A stretch of DNA of 44,699 nucleotides from a virus (IMGVR_UViG_3300018005_000022:1-44699); one strand, 5' to 3'. Counted from the first letter of the stretch, positions 25,601-33,531 are shown. Translations and numbers: made by a program. Notes: generated from the letters alone by a model not told the origin.

Positions 25601-26833
25601 CGGTTGAACCGATACATCTGAAGCAACATCTGAATCAATTTTGACTTCCCAATACCATTTCCCCTGAGAGACTCCCTGGGTTGCCCGAACATTACCAAAT
25701 ATATTGTAATCCGTTGAATTACTGGTAGCAATTAAGTTGTTTCCACTAATAGCCACATAAGAGTTCTGATCTGAAGGATTCCACGCTGTCGCAACATTTA
25801 AATAAAGAAATGTTCCCGTTCCTATTAAAAAATTTATTTTGTTCCAAGTTGTCAGGTAAATAGTTCCTGCTGCTGTTCCTGCCGCAAATGTGCCTGAACT
25901 AACAATTACCGAAGCTACTGTTGCTATAGCCGTACCATCAAAACTCTGGATTTGTTTTCCTGTAGGGTCTTGAGTTCCATTGACAAACGGCATTGAGAAT
26001 CCTGTGGATAATGAACGATAAATAAAAGTTCCTGGACCTGTTAAAAAAGGAACATCGTTCCATACAGAAATACTTAGCGTTCCCGCCGCATTTCCATCGG
26101 CAAATGAACCTGATACTAAGGTCACGCCTGAAATTGTCGCCAGAGCCGAACCGTCAAGACTGGAAATCTGCAACCCTGTGGGATCGAAATTTCCGTTGAT
26201 GAAGTTCATTGTTACCCCAGCCATAGAAACAGCCGTGTTATTATTGATGCACATATAGCTATTGCCGTCAGAGCCTTTAACTACATCGGCTGTATAAACT
26301 CCGGGATCGGAAAACTTGAAAGTTGATGTTCCTTTTTCATTAGCAATCACATGGTCGTCCATATAGGATACGTGAGTAGCCGCCGTAGGAACTCCCAAAC
26401 CTTGAGGATTTTTCAAAGTAACAAGGTCATCGGTATAAACCAGTAGCCCACCTGAAGCCATGAAAGCCGCTTTGCCGCCTTCCCCACATTCCTCAAAGTT
26501 AGTCAATCCTATAGTTAAAGTGACCCCTGTTAATTGAGTAGCTGTTCCAGTCTTATCTATCTTAAAAACAAGTCCGCCGCTAACGGCTAAAAGTATTTTT
26601 TTTGAAGGCCACCACCATAATCCATCAATCGGTAAATCAGTCCCTAAATCACAAAACGACGGCACTAAAAGTCCCGGCCTGTTCATGGTCAGATACTTCT
26701 TTTCGTCCTTCAGATAGTAAAGAAATCCGTTGATAAGCAAAGAAGATAAAGCGGACAAAGCAACATCGGGAACGTCCACATAAGGCGGAGTATTAATCGG
26801 ATTCTTTTTAATAAAAAAAGATGTCTTTGCCAT
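22697..26833 (-). CDS. P22 gp10-like tail hub, greatly expanded, with SPRY domain (1378 aa)
   Basis: The N-terminal 175 and the 745-980 regions carry beta-propeller strands of the P22 tail-stabilisation family (gp10), for example LPIDGLWWWPSKKILLAVSG, MIILFGKKSIEYWVNDGS and ITFPTANLTIAYDAETDMWQ. Inserted are three homologous units (about 205-275, 279-350, 660-730; motif NG..(D/N)PTG...I....G.A), a SPRY/B30.2-like domain (about 358-522: GKWYWEVKID, YIGIASE, GDVIGISYD), and a beta-helix-like stretch (about 990-1180). P22 gp10 is about 470 aa, so nearly 900 residues are extra. It closes the neck and may also bind the host. Confidence 0.75.
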   Translation of the reverse strand: MAKTSFFIKKNPINTPPYVDVPDVALSALSSLLINGFLYYLKDEKKYLTMNRPGLLVPSFCDLGTDLPIDGLWWWPSKKILLAVSGGLVFKIDKTGTATQLTGVTLTIGLTNFEECGEGGKAAFMASGGLLVYTDDLVTLKNPQGLGVPTAATHVSYMDDHVIANEKGTSTFKFSDPGVYTADVVKGSDGNSYMCINNNTAVSMAGVTMNFINGNFDPTGLQISSLDGSALATISGVTLVSGSFADGNAAGTLSISVWNDVPFLTGPGTFIYRSLSTGFSMPFVNGTQDPTGKQIQSFDGTAIATVASVIVSSGTFAAGTAAGTIYLTTWNKINFLIGTGTFLYLNVATAWNPSDQNSYVAISGNNLIATSNSTDYNIFGNVRATQGVSQGKWYWEVKIDSDVASDVSVQPNVYIGIASELASEDKSGFFGSDSEGWSYANNSAKYHNGLEQGNGQYFVKGDVIGISYDADHGILIFYKNGVSLGIAYSGISGTIYPAVSLRYEAIVYGEAGQITANFGASPFAYSMPILNSGNTTGTVSSGSTSLIVNSNAGMAVNQYIVIAGLSGDYQIEQINGTTITISPGASGDVTGAAVSFGFKPLGLPPCAEGTAQPTQTGTALYAIAEATTNPVNINSNQPITGNNWATYWQKTVVPPNQNYYSMPFINGSVNPTAGSVIQNAAGTASASVVSVEVSSGTFTAGTAAGTIYLEDYNGENFDIGSGTNTYLVVGRTPVVCFEATSQPVETSWVPGAAYSAGWQGLSFANMEAKGEVLQALDTRFDMIILFGKKSIEYWVNDGSSPFSKYEGLTSETGTIAPDSVIFDGNLHWMIDNDRNLVQLINRAPKVISNPFASLMQQMEVIEDAFAISVKCDGRNFVVITFPTANLTIAYDAETDMWQGQWGLWNINTGDFDQWIPRCSCKCPEWGFDLVGDRRSGKIYKISRQYATDAESILRIVKRNGMVDYGIKYKKRSERLRLTVQRGVGLPEINTQRMTQPVNTTGVTLSNCTNPAGIYPLNYTIESRIKIGTSNATAELMSQEFLGKCYIENVTMFGAAFSNVMLWVTASGGKFKTNRCILAVNDPAYNTQYGIESYTVGSQTGMFSSTDVVLTNTYLFADAAQLIYLDLSKVSLVKCSYDSPVHGWGVYVCENSLAVDDKILQSNHVQGDGYGPDYGVTGLLIKETAGKIYIEGTLWTGAVRTVGTGKQFSSLALAIADANSKAENSVYLIYNDDPGTACTANYDCYILGMVDTNFLSWNDGTPVGINGDGVYTLTDNNGKTIEATVIFNNLPIINTSDSITISGSIIPAREPVFTMRSRVDGQDWTDERTGSLGKIGEVYSIVEFRQNGVFRYRQDEYVFADAVPLVLIDCEEEIQVLSR

Positions 26834-27714
26834 TATCGTCTAAACTCAGGGAATACCCTCATTTCTGAACTTTCACGTCCTCCGGCCATTGCCGAAGCCT
26901 TCGCCATCATTGCTCTCTGCTGTAAATCCTTTCTTTCCCATTCCTGAAGAGCATGTTCAGGGGAAAGTGCGTCTGCAAGCAACCAAACCAAAGCATTATC
27001 CCATTTTACTGGAGAATCAGGGTCATCCCGCGCTTCCATGACATCTTCGGTTCTTACTGTCTTTGTGAAAAAAACACACCCTGAAGAGTAGGTTGTCCCG
27101 CTCACCCAAACACTTGAAGGCAGTGCAGTAGCAATCGTGCACAATTCCCAATACTGTTGCCAGTTATCCCCTGTAATCGGTTGATTTGTTGAATCCGCTA
27201 TATGGTCTGTAATACAAAGGTAACTTTTGCCGTCAGTCCCGATGATGAAGCCAGTTGTAGTCTGCCATACCGGATAAAAGTAGGCTATCGGTTGCTGAAG
27301 TTGCCAGTTTACCCAAACTCTGTTAGGTTCTCCGCCTTCTTTTTTGGTGGACTGCTGCATGTAGTTTTCTCTTGTAAAAGGCGTAATTTCAGTATCATTC
27401 CCATTCTGTCTGAAAAACCAATACATTGCGTCAGTCATCAAGGGGTCAAGGTAATAAGATGGATAACCCGATAGAAGGGGAACAATCGCTTCTCTCTGTT
27501 TCCAAAGCAAAATTCCCCCGTTCTGTAAATCGTTCATTATCAGATTGATTTCCTGAACTGCACTCTGGTATTCATTCGGAGTGGGATTATCAACACCGAA
27601 TTTTTTAAGCGCCTTTCTTACGATTCCATCCAAATTCATCAGAAACTTGGTTGAACCCGTATTCCCGATAACCGGAACTGAAGTGGCAAATATTTGACTG
27701 TTTTTAGGTTGCAT
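26833..27714 (-). CDS. P22 gp4-like head-tail adaptor, extended (293 aa)
   Basis: Residues 25-100 match the P22 gp4 pattern (NLDGIVRKALKKFGV, QEINLIMNDLQNGGILLWKQ, YYLDPLMTDAMYW). The C-terminus has WLLADALSPEHALQEWERKD, also typical. Between them lies an inserted CBM5/12-like unit (VWQTTTGFIIGTDGKSYLCI, then QPITGDNWQQYW) similar to units in the giant fibre and the gp10-like protein. P22 gp4 is 166 aa. Function: it binds the portal and stabilises packaged DNA. Confidence 0.75.
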   Translation of the reverse strand: MQPKNSQIFATSVPVIGNTGSTKFLMNLDGIVRKALKKFGVDNPTPNEYQSAVQEINLIMNDLQNGGILLWKQREAIVPLLSGYPSYYLDPLMTDAMYWFFRQNGNDTEITPFTRENYMQQSTKKEGGEPNRVWVNWQLQQPIAYFYPVWQTTTGFIIGTDGKSYLCITDHIADSTNQPITGDNWQQYWELCTIATALPSSVWVSGTTYSSGCVFFTKTVRTEDVMEARDDPDSPVKWDNALVWLLADALSPEHALQEWERKDLQQRAMMAKASAMAGGRESSEMRVFPEFRR

Positions 27715-27715
27715 A

Positions 27716-27916
27716 TCAATCTCTCTTCCTCAAAGGTGTCACGATTGGCAGTTTAGGCAAATCCTGTGGGTGAACCGGATCATAGCAACCCTCGCAGACA
27801 ATCGCGCCTGACCTCTTTTCCTTAATTAATTCCGAGCGAAGATAATCCACCCCGCATCTATCACAGGTTCTTTTATAATCGCCCGGAACGTATCTATTTC
27901 GAGGGTAGACCCTCAT
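27716..27916 (-). CDS. Zinc-ribbon protein (66 aa)
   Basis: CDRC at residues 18-21 and CEGC at 41-44 form a four-cysteine zinc ribbon, with a basic N-terminus. Such small proteins often lie between capsid-side and gp4-like genes in P22-type phages. It has a GAGGTAAA ribosome-binding site. Role unknown; structural or regulatory. Confidence 0.65.
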   Translation of the reverse strand: MRVYPRNRYVPGDYKRTCDRCGVDYLRSELIKEKRSGAIVCEGCYDPVHPQDLPKLPIVTPLRKRD

Positions 27917-27926
27917 GGTTTACCTC

Positions 27927-28721
27927 TTAACCTGAATCCTCCGGCATGTAACGAGCACTGACTACTGCGCTTCCCGTCAAGGCGGAAAGGAACAGCCTAA
28001 TAAATTTCGGATTCGAGCCTTTAAAACTGAACATAGCCCCCATATTCGCCAAATCAGTGGCGGAAAAAGGATAAACCTGTATGTCTTTAAAGGTCGAAGT
28101 GAACGAAATAAACTGAACCGCCACAAGACCCGAAGTGGGAGTCATATTGCTGGTGTTCGCTGTCCATGCTGCATTGGCTTCGATGATTAATCGTCCAACC
28201 GGACACCATGTCTGCGGGTAAGATGACCCTACTACCCAGTCAGCCGCCGCCGCTTGAGCCAATACAGCGGAAGCGTAAGCCTGAACTCCGGTTTGTGAAC
28301 CTGGAACCAGCGTATGTAGAGTGCCAGCGGAATCAATATAAACATTGATAGCGCCATAAACGTTCCCTGCACCTGCCCCTATCACATGAGCCGCCGAAAA
28401 AGCCTGTCCTGCTGTCGCCGCCGATGCTGAATAATTTACATCCTGGATGAGATAATTGAACGATGAACCGATAGCGAGATAAACCCCGCTGTGTCCCCCT
28501 GAAGAAGCTGCTAAGAGTCCTGCCGGAGTGACTATTCCGGTATGAGCGTCCTTGTCAGTCCATGACCCTTGAAAATTAACGATCAATGCACTGACCGCCG
28601 CCACTCCTGTAGGTTCGTAGGAAACATGAATTGTATGGTCTTTTACGCCAACATCTAAATTCAGTTTTACCGGACGGCTTGCACCAACACTTGAAACTTT
28701 GTCAAAAAGACGAAATGCCAT
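27927..28721 (-). CDS. Virion protein, probable head or neck fibre (264 aa)
   Basis: The ATG at 28721 follows GGAGGT; two hairpins precede it. The protein is Ala/Gly/Ser/Thr-rich and beta-structured, with AAADWVVGSSYPQTWCPVGR and LIIEANAAWTANTSNMTPTS, and ends FIRLFLSALTGSAVVSARYM. It lies between the paralogous head-fibre genes and the tail adaptor, so a capsid surface or neck location is likely. No named family. Confidence 0.55.
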   Translation of the reverse strand: MAFRLFDKVSSVGASRPVKLNLDVGVKDHTIHVSYEPTGVAAVSALIVNFQGSWTDKDAHTGIVTPAGLLAASSGGHSGVYLAIGSSFNYLIQDVNYSASAATAGQAFSAAHVIGAGAGNVYGAINVYIDSAGTLHTLVPGSQTGVQAYASAVLAQAAAADWVVGSSYPQTWCPVGRLIIEANAAWTANTSNMTPTSGLVAVQFISFTSTFKDIQVYPFSATDLANMGAMFSFKGSNPKFIRLFLSALTGSAVVSARYMPEDSG

Positions 28722-28733
28722 TATAACCTCCGT

Positions 28734-28804
28734 CTGGCGTTTCACCAGCTATACGTTTTTAAATAAGGTTTTGTACCGCGTTTCACGGTCTATGCGTTTT
28801 TAAA
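28734..28804 (-). promoter_or_regulatory. Tandem mRNA hairpins with a shared loop
   Basis: Two imperfect 27-bp repeats lie in the leader of the next gene. On the minus strand one reads CTGG-TGAAACG-CCAG (28734-28748) and the other ACCG-TGAAACG-CGGT (28775-28789), each preceded by TTTAAAAACGYATAG. The 7-base loop is identical while three of four stem pairs change in a compensating way, which indicates selection for RNA structure. The downstream hairpin sits just before the GGAGGT ribosome-binding site. Confidence 0.6.
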
Positions 28805-29657
28805 ACGGCACTACCTGAACCTTTGCCCCCATCGCTATGGGATACCAAGACATGAAAGTCTTGACCGCACCTGTAGCCGGAACTATCGGGCTGTTGTAGT
28901 AATTCGCGGTAACAACGGCATCGTTCAAATTTGAAGTCCCTTGTATGAACCCTCCCGCATCCGTTGACATTACCGTTACATAACCCATGAGAACCGAGGC
29001 CGCTGCTGTCGAAGGAAGTCCGGCAATCGCCGCTGCTTCAGTTGAGTAACCAGCTCCATTTCCTGCTCCTGCCGCACAGGTGATTGTTCCACCTGCTACG
29101 ATGGTAAATGCGTAAATGCCCCATTTGTTCTGAGGGATAGTTCCCGCGACTAATGCTGTTCCTGCCGTTACTGCCGCCTTGCTTACGGTTGCTCCCGTTA
29201 CATTGAAGGTGAACGCTATATTGGCCACCTGCATAGGGTTTGAACCAATATACAATGATGGACTGGAAAGTAGTCCTTCAAAATTTATCAGGACTTGACC
29301 GTCACCGAGAATCATAGGCATGTGGAGAACATTACCCGCTCCGATACCCACGTCCGATGTCTTGACCAAGGGCGTAGTTGCTGTTCCATCCAGTAAGAAA
29401 ATTTGTTCCGCTGAAGCAGAAGCTATATTCGTTACCGCACAGAGAGCAATCGGAGTGGTCTGCCCCAATGGAAGAAACGTAAACATTACAGGGAAAGAAC
29501 CAGACCCTATGGCTATTTCGACTTTAAGGCCGAGAACCCGAAGTTCTATCGGGCCATTGTCAACTACAAATCTTGCCAAGCTGCCATACAGCATTGATGC
29601 CGGTAATATTTTCGACTGAACTCTTAAAAGGCTGGCTTTTGTTTTTAATCCTATCAT
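28800..29657 (-). CDS. Head-fibre/decoration-like protein, long paralogue (285 aa)
   Basis: The ATG at 29657 follows AGGGGGTGA. Residues 15-120 are clearly related to the next protein (shared RFV(V/I).NGPIE, LC..T..ASASAEQ.FL.DG, LVKT, HMP...DG, and the end K(T/V)FMSWYP). About 130 residues are inserted near the C-terminus, including IPQNKWGIYAFTIVAGGTIT and ASVLMGYVTVMSTDAGGFIQ, a module seen in phage surface proteins. Likely a capsid-decorating or fibre protein. Confidence 0.6.
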   Translation of the reverse strand: MIGLKTKASLLRVQSKILPASMLYGSLARFVVDNGPIELRVLGLKVEIAIGSGSFPVMFTFLPLGQTTPIALCAVTNIASASAEQIFLLDGTATTPLVKTSDVGIGAGNVLHMPMILGDGQVLINFEGLLSSPSLYIGSNPMQVANIAFTFNVTGATVSKAAVTAGTALVAGTIPQNKWGIYAFTIVAGGTITCAAGAGNGAGYSTEAAAIAGLPSTAAASVLMGYVTVMSTDAGGFIQGTSNLNDAVVTANYYNSPIVPATGAVKTFMSWYPIAMGAKVQVVPF

Positions 29658-29668
29658 TTTGTCACCCC

Positions 29669-30127
29669 CTAATACATTTTGACAATGGAATCCGCAGAAA
29701 GCGGATACCATGACATGAAAACTTTTACTAACCCGGTAGCAGGTGCACTCCCGCTGAAAACCATTGTAATCGAACCGTCAGACAGATAAATCGGCATGTG
29801 TAATGCCTGACCCGCCGCCTGTATTCCGAGGGCAGTCGTCTTGACCAAGTGTGTGACCTTTACTCCGTCAACCAAGAAAAGCTGTTCAGCCGATGCCGAA
29901 GCTGTATCTGTTGTATCACAAAGGTCTGTTGCTGAGCCGCCAGCGGGAACAAACCTGAACTTCAAGGTATTTGCTCCTGCCGGGATCGCTGTCTTGACCC
30001 TTATTCCCAGATATTTTACTTCTATCGGACCGTTGTGAATCACAAATCTCGTTGTGGTTCCTGTAAGTTCCGCCGCAGTTAAATACTGCGAATTTGTCCT
30101 TAAAAGACTTGCTCTACTGATATTCAT
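29669..30127 (-). CDS. Head-fibre/decoration-like protein, short paralogue (152 aa)
   Basis: It starts MNISRASLLR after GGAGGTAGG. It shares its whole length with both ends of the downstream 285-aa protein, so the two arose by duplication, with the downstream one gaining an insert. It lies next to the major capsid protein, favouring a role on the capsid surface. It is beta-rich with no signal peptide. Confidence 0.6.
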   Translation of the reverse strand: MNISRASLLRTNSQYLTAAELTGTTTRFVIHNGPIEVKYLGIRVKTAIPAGANTLKFRFVPAGGSATDLCDTTDTASASAEQLFLVDGVKVTHLVKTTALGIQAAGQALHMPIYLSDGSITMVFSGSAPATGLVKVFMSWYPLSADSIVKMY

Positions 30128-30162
30128 CTTTACCTACCTCCAACCAGGATGAAGTTAAATTG

Positions 30163-31080
30163 TTAAGCTCCTGCCGACCCATAGATACATCTTGGATCAT
30201 CCCAACCTGCGACATAACGGTCTGTTGATTTGAACAATCCATTGTCGGAACCGAAATCGTTATCCTTGCTGAACTGCAATCCCCATTTGGTGTGCTTGTA
30301 ACTGACAAGCCCTTCGGTGCAATCCGTAAGGATTCCCCAAAATTCATTGTCGGTGATGTAATGAGAGACAAGCCTTCCTTCCGGGAAAAGATTTTTCGCG
30401 GGATTAGGCGCATTGGAAGCCGGAGTTTCCGGGTCTTTGTCTGCACCCAACAACTGAAACGCCGTCCAATCGTTGTACGGTGTCGTTATCAGCTTTCGAG
30501 CCTGAAGGTTGACCTTCAATCCTCTGTCGTCCACCCACGCAGGAATATCAATCGCTACAGCCTGTTCCAAAGCCGTTAAACTGAGGTCGGACTGCGTTGA
30601 CGGGGTGTTGGCAATATAGCCTCCGCCCAAAAGCGGATGCAATAATGAGAACAGGCAGACTCCATCAGCCCCAAGGTAAGGCGCTGAACTGGTGAACCCG
30701 TTGTTTAAAACATTGGCATGGTCCCATTCTTTCGTCTGGTGCATGGATTTCTTGAGTGCTTTCGGAAGTGCGTTGATCTTGCCGTACTGATCGTCTGTCC
30801 ACATTTCCTTGGTTACAATGAAGCCCAAACCGCGCACAAAATGGTAAAGGCTGTGAACCGGACCCTGAAAAGGATCATCGTAATCAATAGCTTTGCCCTG
30901 ATCTTTGATCGGTGCAAGGCCGAACCCCGACATTCCAAGGGTCTTTTCATAGTTCTGGCTTGACGGTTTAACGGGGAATATCTGTGACCATTCCGGTTTG
31001 TAATCCGGGTAGGAAGTTCCCCATATAGCCGCCAGTCCGGGATACAACAACTGACTAAAATTTACAGTATTTGAAGCCAT
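30163..31080 (-). CDS. Major capsid protein, HK97 fold (305 aa)
   Basis: The start follows AGGAGG. Features of Mu gpT-like/HK97-type capsid proteins include an N-terminal ELLYPGL-like segment, GFIVTKEMWTDDQYGKINAL (long spine helix region), LLHPLLGGG, a loop PYNDWTAFQLLGAD, and the conserved end RYVAGWDDPRCIYGS. Scaffold-like and decoration genes flank it. It is among the most secure structural calls here. Confidence 0.8.
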   Translation of the reverse strand: MASNTVNFSQLLYPGLAAIWGTSYPDYKPEWSQIFPVKPSSQNYEKTLGMSGFGLAPIKDQGKAIDYDDPFQGPVHSLYHFVRGLGFIVTKEMWTDDQYGKINALPKALKKSMHQTKEWDHANVLNNGFTSSAPYLGADGVCLFSLLHPLLGGGYIANTPSTQSDLSLTALEQAVAIDIPAWVDDRGLKVNLQARKLITTPYNDWTAFQLLGADKDPETPASNAPNPAKNLFPEGRLVSHYITDNEFWGILTDCTEGLVSYKHTKWGLQFSKDNDFGSDNGLFKSTDRYVAGWDDPRCIYGSAGA

Positions 31081-31092
31081 GAGTTTTTCCTC

Positions 31093-31626
31093 CTAGATTC
31101 CCGCATACGGAGCGGAGAAGATACTATTGTTAAATTTCGCTATGACTATCGCACTATCGCCCCACGCATTGTTCGGAGCAGGGAACAATCCCAAAATGAG
31201 GAAATCGTGTGTGCTCGAACCGGGGGTATCCAGCGCCATTGCGCTCTGATACGAAATCGCATTTCCCGCCGCATAGGGAATGATGTTCGATGTCATAAAT
31301 ACCGTGTTCGCCTGAGTGGTGGTTACTCCTGTTTTGACCTGAACCTTATACAAGATTCCGGGATCGTCAAATACATGGAGAATCGTTGGCGTGTTGCCGT
31401 TTGCCACCTGAACTGGGTCAGGAAAATATTCAGCCGCAATGCCGAGATGAATCAATCCCGACCCCGCCGCCGCAATACTCACCGACCCACCGGAGGTAAC
31501 AATTACCGGATCTCCTTTATATATGACTTGCCCCGATGTTACCGGATAAACATGGGGTTCAGGTATTCCGCTACCTGTTATATGTCCAATCGGGATGAAC
31601 CCGAATGGGCTGTTAGTGTTTGCCAT
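31093..31626 (-). CDS. Capsid decoration (cement)-like protein (177 aa)
   Basis: It starts MANTNSPFGFIPIGHITGSG. The following VYKGDPV-like segment (GQVIYKGDPVIVTSGGSVSI) and HLGIAAEYF match small beta-rich head proteins encoded just before the major capsid protein in many phages. It has an AGAGG ribosome-binding site. Likely stabilises the capsid shell. Confidence 0.65.
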   Translation of the reverse strand: MANTNSPFGFIPIGHITGSGIPEPHVYPVTSGQVIYKGDPVIVTSGGSVSIAAAGSGLIHLGIAAEYFPDPVQVANGNTPTILHVFDDPGILYKVQVKTGVTTTQANTVFMTSNIIPYAAGNAISYQSAMALDTPGSSTHDFLILGLFPAPNNAWGDSAIVIAKFNNSIFSAPYAGI

Positions 31627-31643
31627 TTTAAACCTCTCTTAAA

Positions 31644-32231
31644 TTAAGTTGTCCCATCCCACTTTCCGGCCTTGTTCATGTCGGGAATTACCCCCGAAGG
31701 GTGTTGGGTGTAAACGCCTGAACGCTTGTCCCCTCCCGCTTCTCCTATCTCTCTGGATAGGGTTCTTTTCATGGCCTGAGAATCCTGAATGGGTGATTTG
31801 TCCTTGAAATATTTCCGCCGACTCTCGGCAACTCCCACAGGCATCCTTACGAGGATTAGTTCATTTACCCGATACGCACCGTCAACGGTTAGTCCTACCT
31901 GCAAAGCTCGTTGCCCGAATTTTTCATCCATCTTGCGGGCAATGTCTCTGTCAACTTCCCACTGTTCCATCATCCGCTTTCTTATGGAATTTGGGTTGTC
32001 CAATATAAAACGATAAACGAAACGAGGGTCTTTCATTTCAGTGGGTATATCTGTAATCCTGGCCGGTCTCCAAGGAGCTGAAGGTTGGCCTTTCGATGAA
32101 GTGTCAATTTTATCAGGAGTGATAGGCAATGGTTTTGTTTTTAGTTTTTCGTCCCTTTTCTTTTTTGCTCCGGCCTTCATTTTTTCAATATGTTCCGCCG
32201 ACAATGTTTTCTTGGGTTTTGTCTCTTCCAT
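31644..32231 (-). CDS. Hypothetical head-region protein (195 aa)
   Basis: A basic N-terminus (Lys-rich, residues 1-37) precedes a compact region with APWRPARITDIPTEMKDPRF and EQWEVDRDIARKMDEKFG, a pattern seen in phage proteins encoded between scaffold and capsid. The first base of its ATG is the last base of the scaffold stop. Function unknown; possibly a capsid-assembly factor. Confidence 0.55.
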   Translation of the reverse strand: MEETKPKKTLSAEHIEKMKAGAKKKRDEKLKTKPLPITPDKIDTSSKGQPSAPWRPARITDIPTEMKDPRFVYRFILDNPNSIRKRMMEQWEVDRDIARKMDEKFGQRALQVGLTVDGAYRVNELILVRMPVGVAESRRKYFKDKSPIQDSQAMKRTLSREIGEAGGDKRSGVYTQHPSGVIPDMNKAGKWDGTT

Positions 32232-33142
32232 TATTCTACCTCCCCGATTGCCTTGAGTTGAGCTAGATAAGTGGCTTCGGCCTTCGCCGGTCCCACGCTG
32301 TCGTCCAACATCAAGTGTGCTATACGTTTTTGTTCTGCGGTAAGGGTTGCCCCTTTGCCTTTGTTTTCGCCGCGTTCATTGTCAACGCCTTCGACTTTGG
32401 AAGTCTTTTCCTTCTCTGTTTTTTTCTTCCACTCGAAGCGCTTTTCAATGTAATCAGCGACTTCCTTCAACCTTTCAGCGGTTAGTTCGATTTTGCCCTT
32501 ATATTTGGGTTTGTTCATCAGGGCGGTATCATATTCTTTCGCCGCGCTGGTCATCACCGGATCAAAGTCATCACTTTCACTGTTAAACCATGAAGTGTTC
32601 TGAACAAACTCTTTTATGGCTTTGGTGTCCGGCCTATCTTCGGTTGCCGGTTTTGGTTTTTCCTTTTCTTCCTTTTCCTTTTTTTCTAAATCTTCTTTTT
32701 TCCGGTCAATTTTTGTGTTGAGCCTTTGAATCTGTTCATCAAGGACATCAACCTTGTCCCAATCAGCCTCGGTGCGCGCCGCTTTTCTTGCGGTTTTCAT
32801 ATCGCGGAGGTCGGTTTCCATCTTCTCGATTTCCGCCTTTCCCGTCTCGGTCTGTTTCTGCACCTGAGTCTGAACTATCTTTTCCGTGGAAGATGTTATC
32901 TTCTCGGCGGCTTCTGCCAGTTTCCGGTTGTGCTCTGCCATTAATTTCTGATCAGCTTTCGCTTGTGCGGCATCACGTTCGGCATCCTTGCTTTTCCGGT
33001 AAATTACCCGAAATCTTTTGTTGTCCCATGATGGGTCAGATGGCGCATCATGTTCAACACCCACAAATTCTCTAAAATCCTTTTCTTCGGCTTCATGCGC
33101 TTCAGTAGCTTGCGAGGTATCAGCCCCTTCATTTTCTCCCAT
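32231..33142 (-). CDS. Scaffold protein (303 aa)
   Basis: The ATG at 33142 follows AAAGGAG, better than a start further upstream inside the GroES-like gene. The protein is very rich in Glu, Lys and Asp with long coiled coil (for example TDLRDMKTARKAARTEADWD and DRKKEDLEKKEKEEKEK), no cysteine, and lies between portal-side genes and the capsid gene. These are the hallmarks of a scaffold that guides procapsid assembly. Confidence 0.7.
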   Translation of the reverse strand: MGENEGADTSQATEAHEAEEKDFREFVGVEHDAPSDPSWDNKRFRVIYRKSKDAERDAAQAKADQKLMAEHNRKLAEAAEKITSSTEKIVQTQVQKQTETGKAEIEKMETDLRDMKTARKAARTEADWDKVDVLDEQIQRLNTKIDRKKEDLEKKEKEEKEKPKPATEDRPDTKAIKEFVQNTSWFNSESDDFDPVMTSAAKEYDTALMNKPKYKGKIELTAERLKEVADYIEKRFEWKKKTEKEKTSKVEGVDNERGENKGKGATLTAEQKRIAHLMLDDSVGPAKAEATYLAQLKAIGEVE

Positions 33143-33464
33143 GTTTTTTCTCCTTTCCTTCAGCGACTTTAATTGCGAGTAAGTCTTCCTCATTGCAAAG
33201 CAGATACTCAACGTCTTTGTCTTCGTTTACTTCGATTCCCGCCCAAGTGAGTTCCTGTTTATTCAGGGCATACGGAGCGTATCTCCCGAACAAAACAACA
33301 TCCCCTACTTTGGCAAGTTCGCAGTCCTCTCCCACAGCGATGATTTCTCCAACGCCGACCTTGGCTTCCTGACTGTTTTCGGCAATGATGATTGACCCGA
33401 CTTTTTTGATTACATTACGGCGGATCAACAATCTTGTAAACAGCGGCTTCAAACCGATTTCCAT
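33129..33464 (-). CDS. GroES-like co-chaperonin (111 aa)
   Basis: The Cpn10 pattern is clear: an N-terminal strand with KPLFTRLLIRRNVIKKVGSI, IIAENSQEAKVGVGEIIAVG, KVGDVVLFGRYAP and the final NEEDLLAIKV. Phage GroES analogues (for example T4 gp31) replace the host cap on GroEL to fold the capsid protein. Its location beside scaffold and capsid genes supports that. It has an AAAGGAG ribosome-binding site, and a terminator-like hairpin lies upstream. Confidence 0.75.
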   Translation of the reverse strand: MEIGLKPLFTRLLIRRNVIKKVGSIIIAENSQEAKVGVGEIIAVGEDCELAKVGDVVLFGRYAPYALNKQELTWAGIEVNEDKDVEYLLCNEEDLLAIKVAEGKEKKHGRK

Positions 33465-33489
33465 AACTGCATCTCCTTTCTTAGATGAA

Positions 33490-33531
33490 ATAAAAAAGGC
33501 TAACCATTTCTGATTAGCCTCAATTTTTTTG
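33490..33531. terminator. Bidirectional intrinsic terminator
   Basis: AGGCTAA (33497-33503) pairs with TTAGCCT (33514-33520), flanked by A6 on one side and T7 on the other, so it can end transcription on either strand. On the minus strand it lies between the 42-aa gene and the GroES-like gene. It would therefore dampen head-gene transcription or require antitermination. Confidence 0.65.

Noticed and set aside
22650-26000. Plus-strand frames opposite the large tail genes
   Set aside because: They lack ribosome-binding sites and domain motifs and are shadows of the long tail genes, unlike the HNH gene in the intein.
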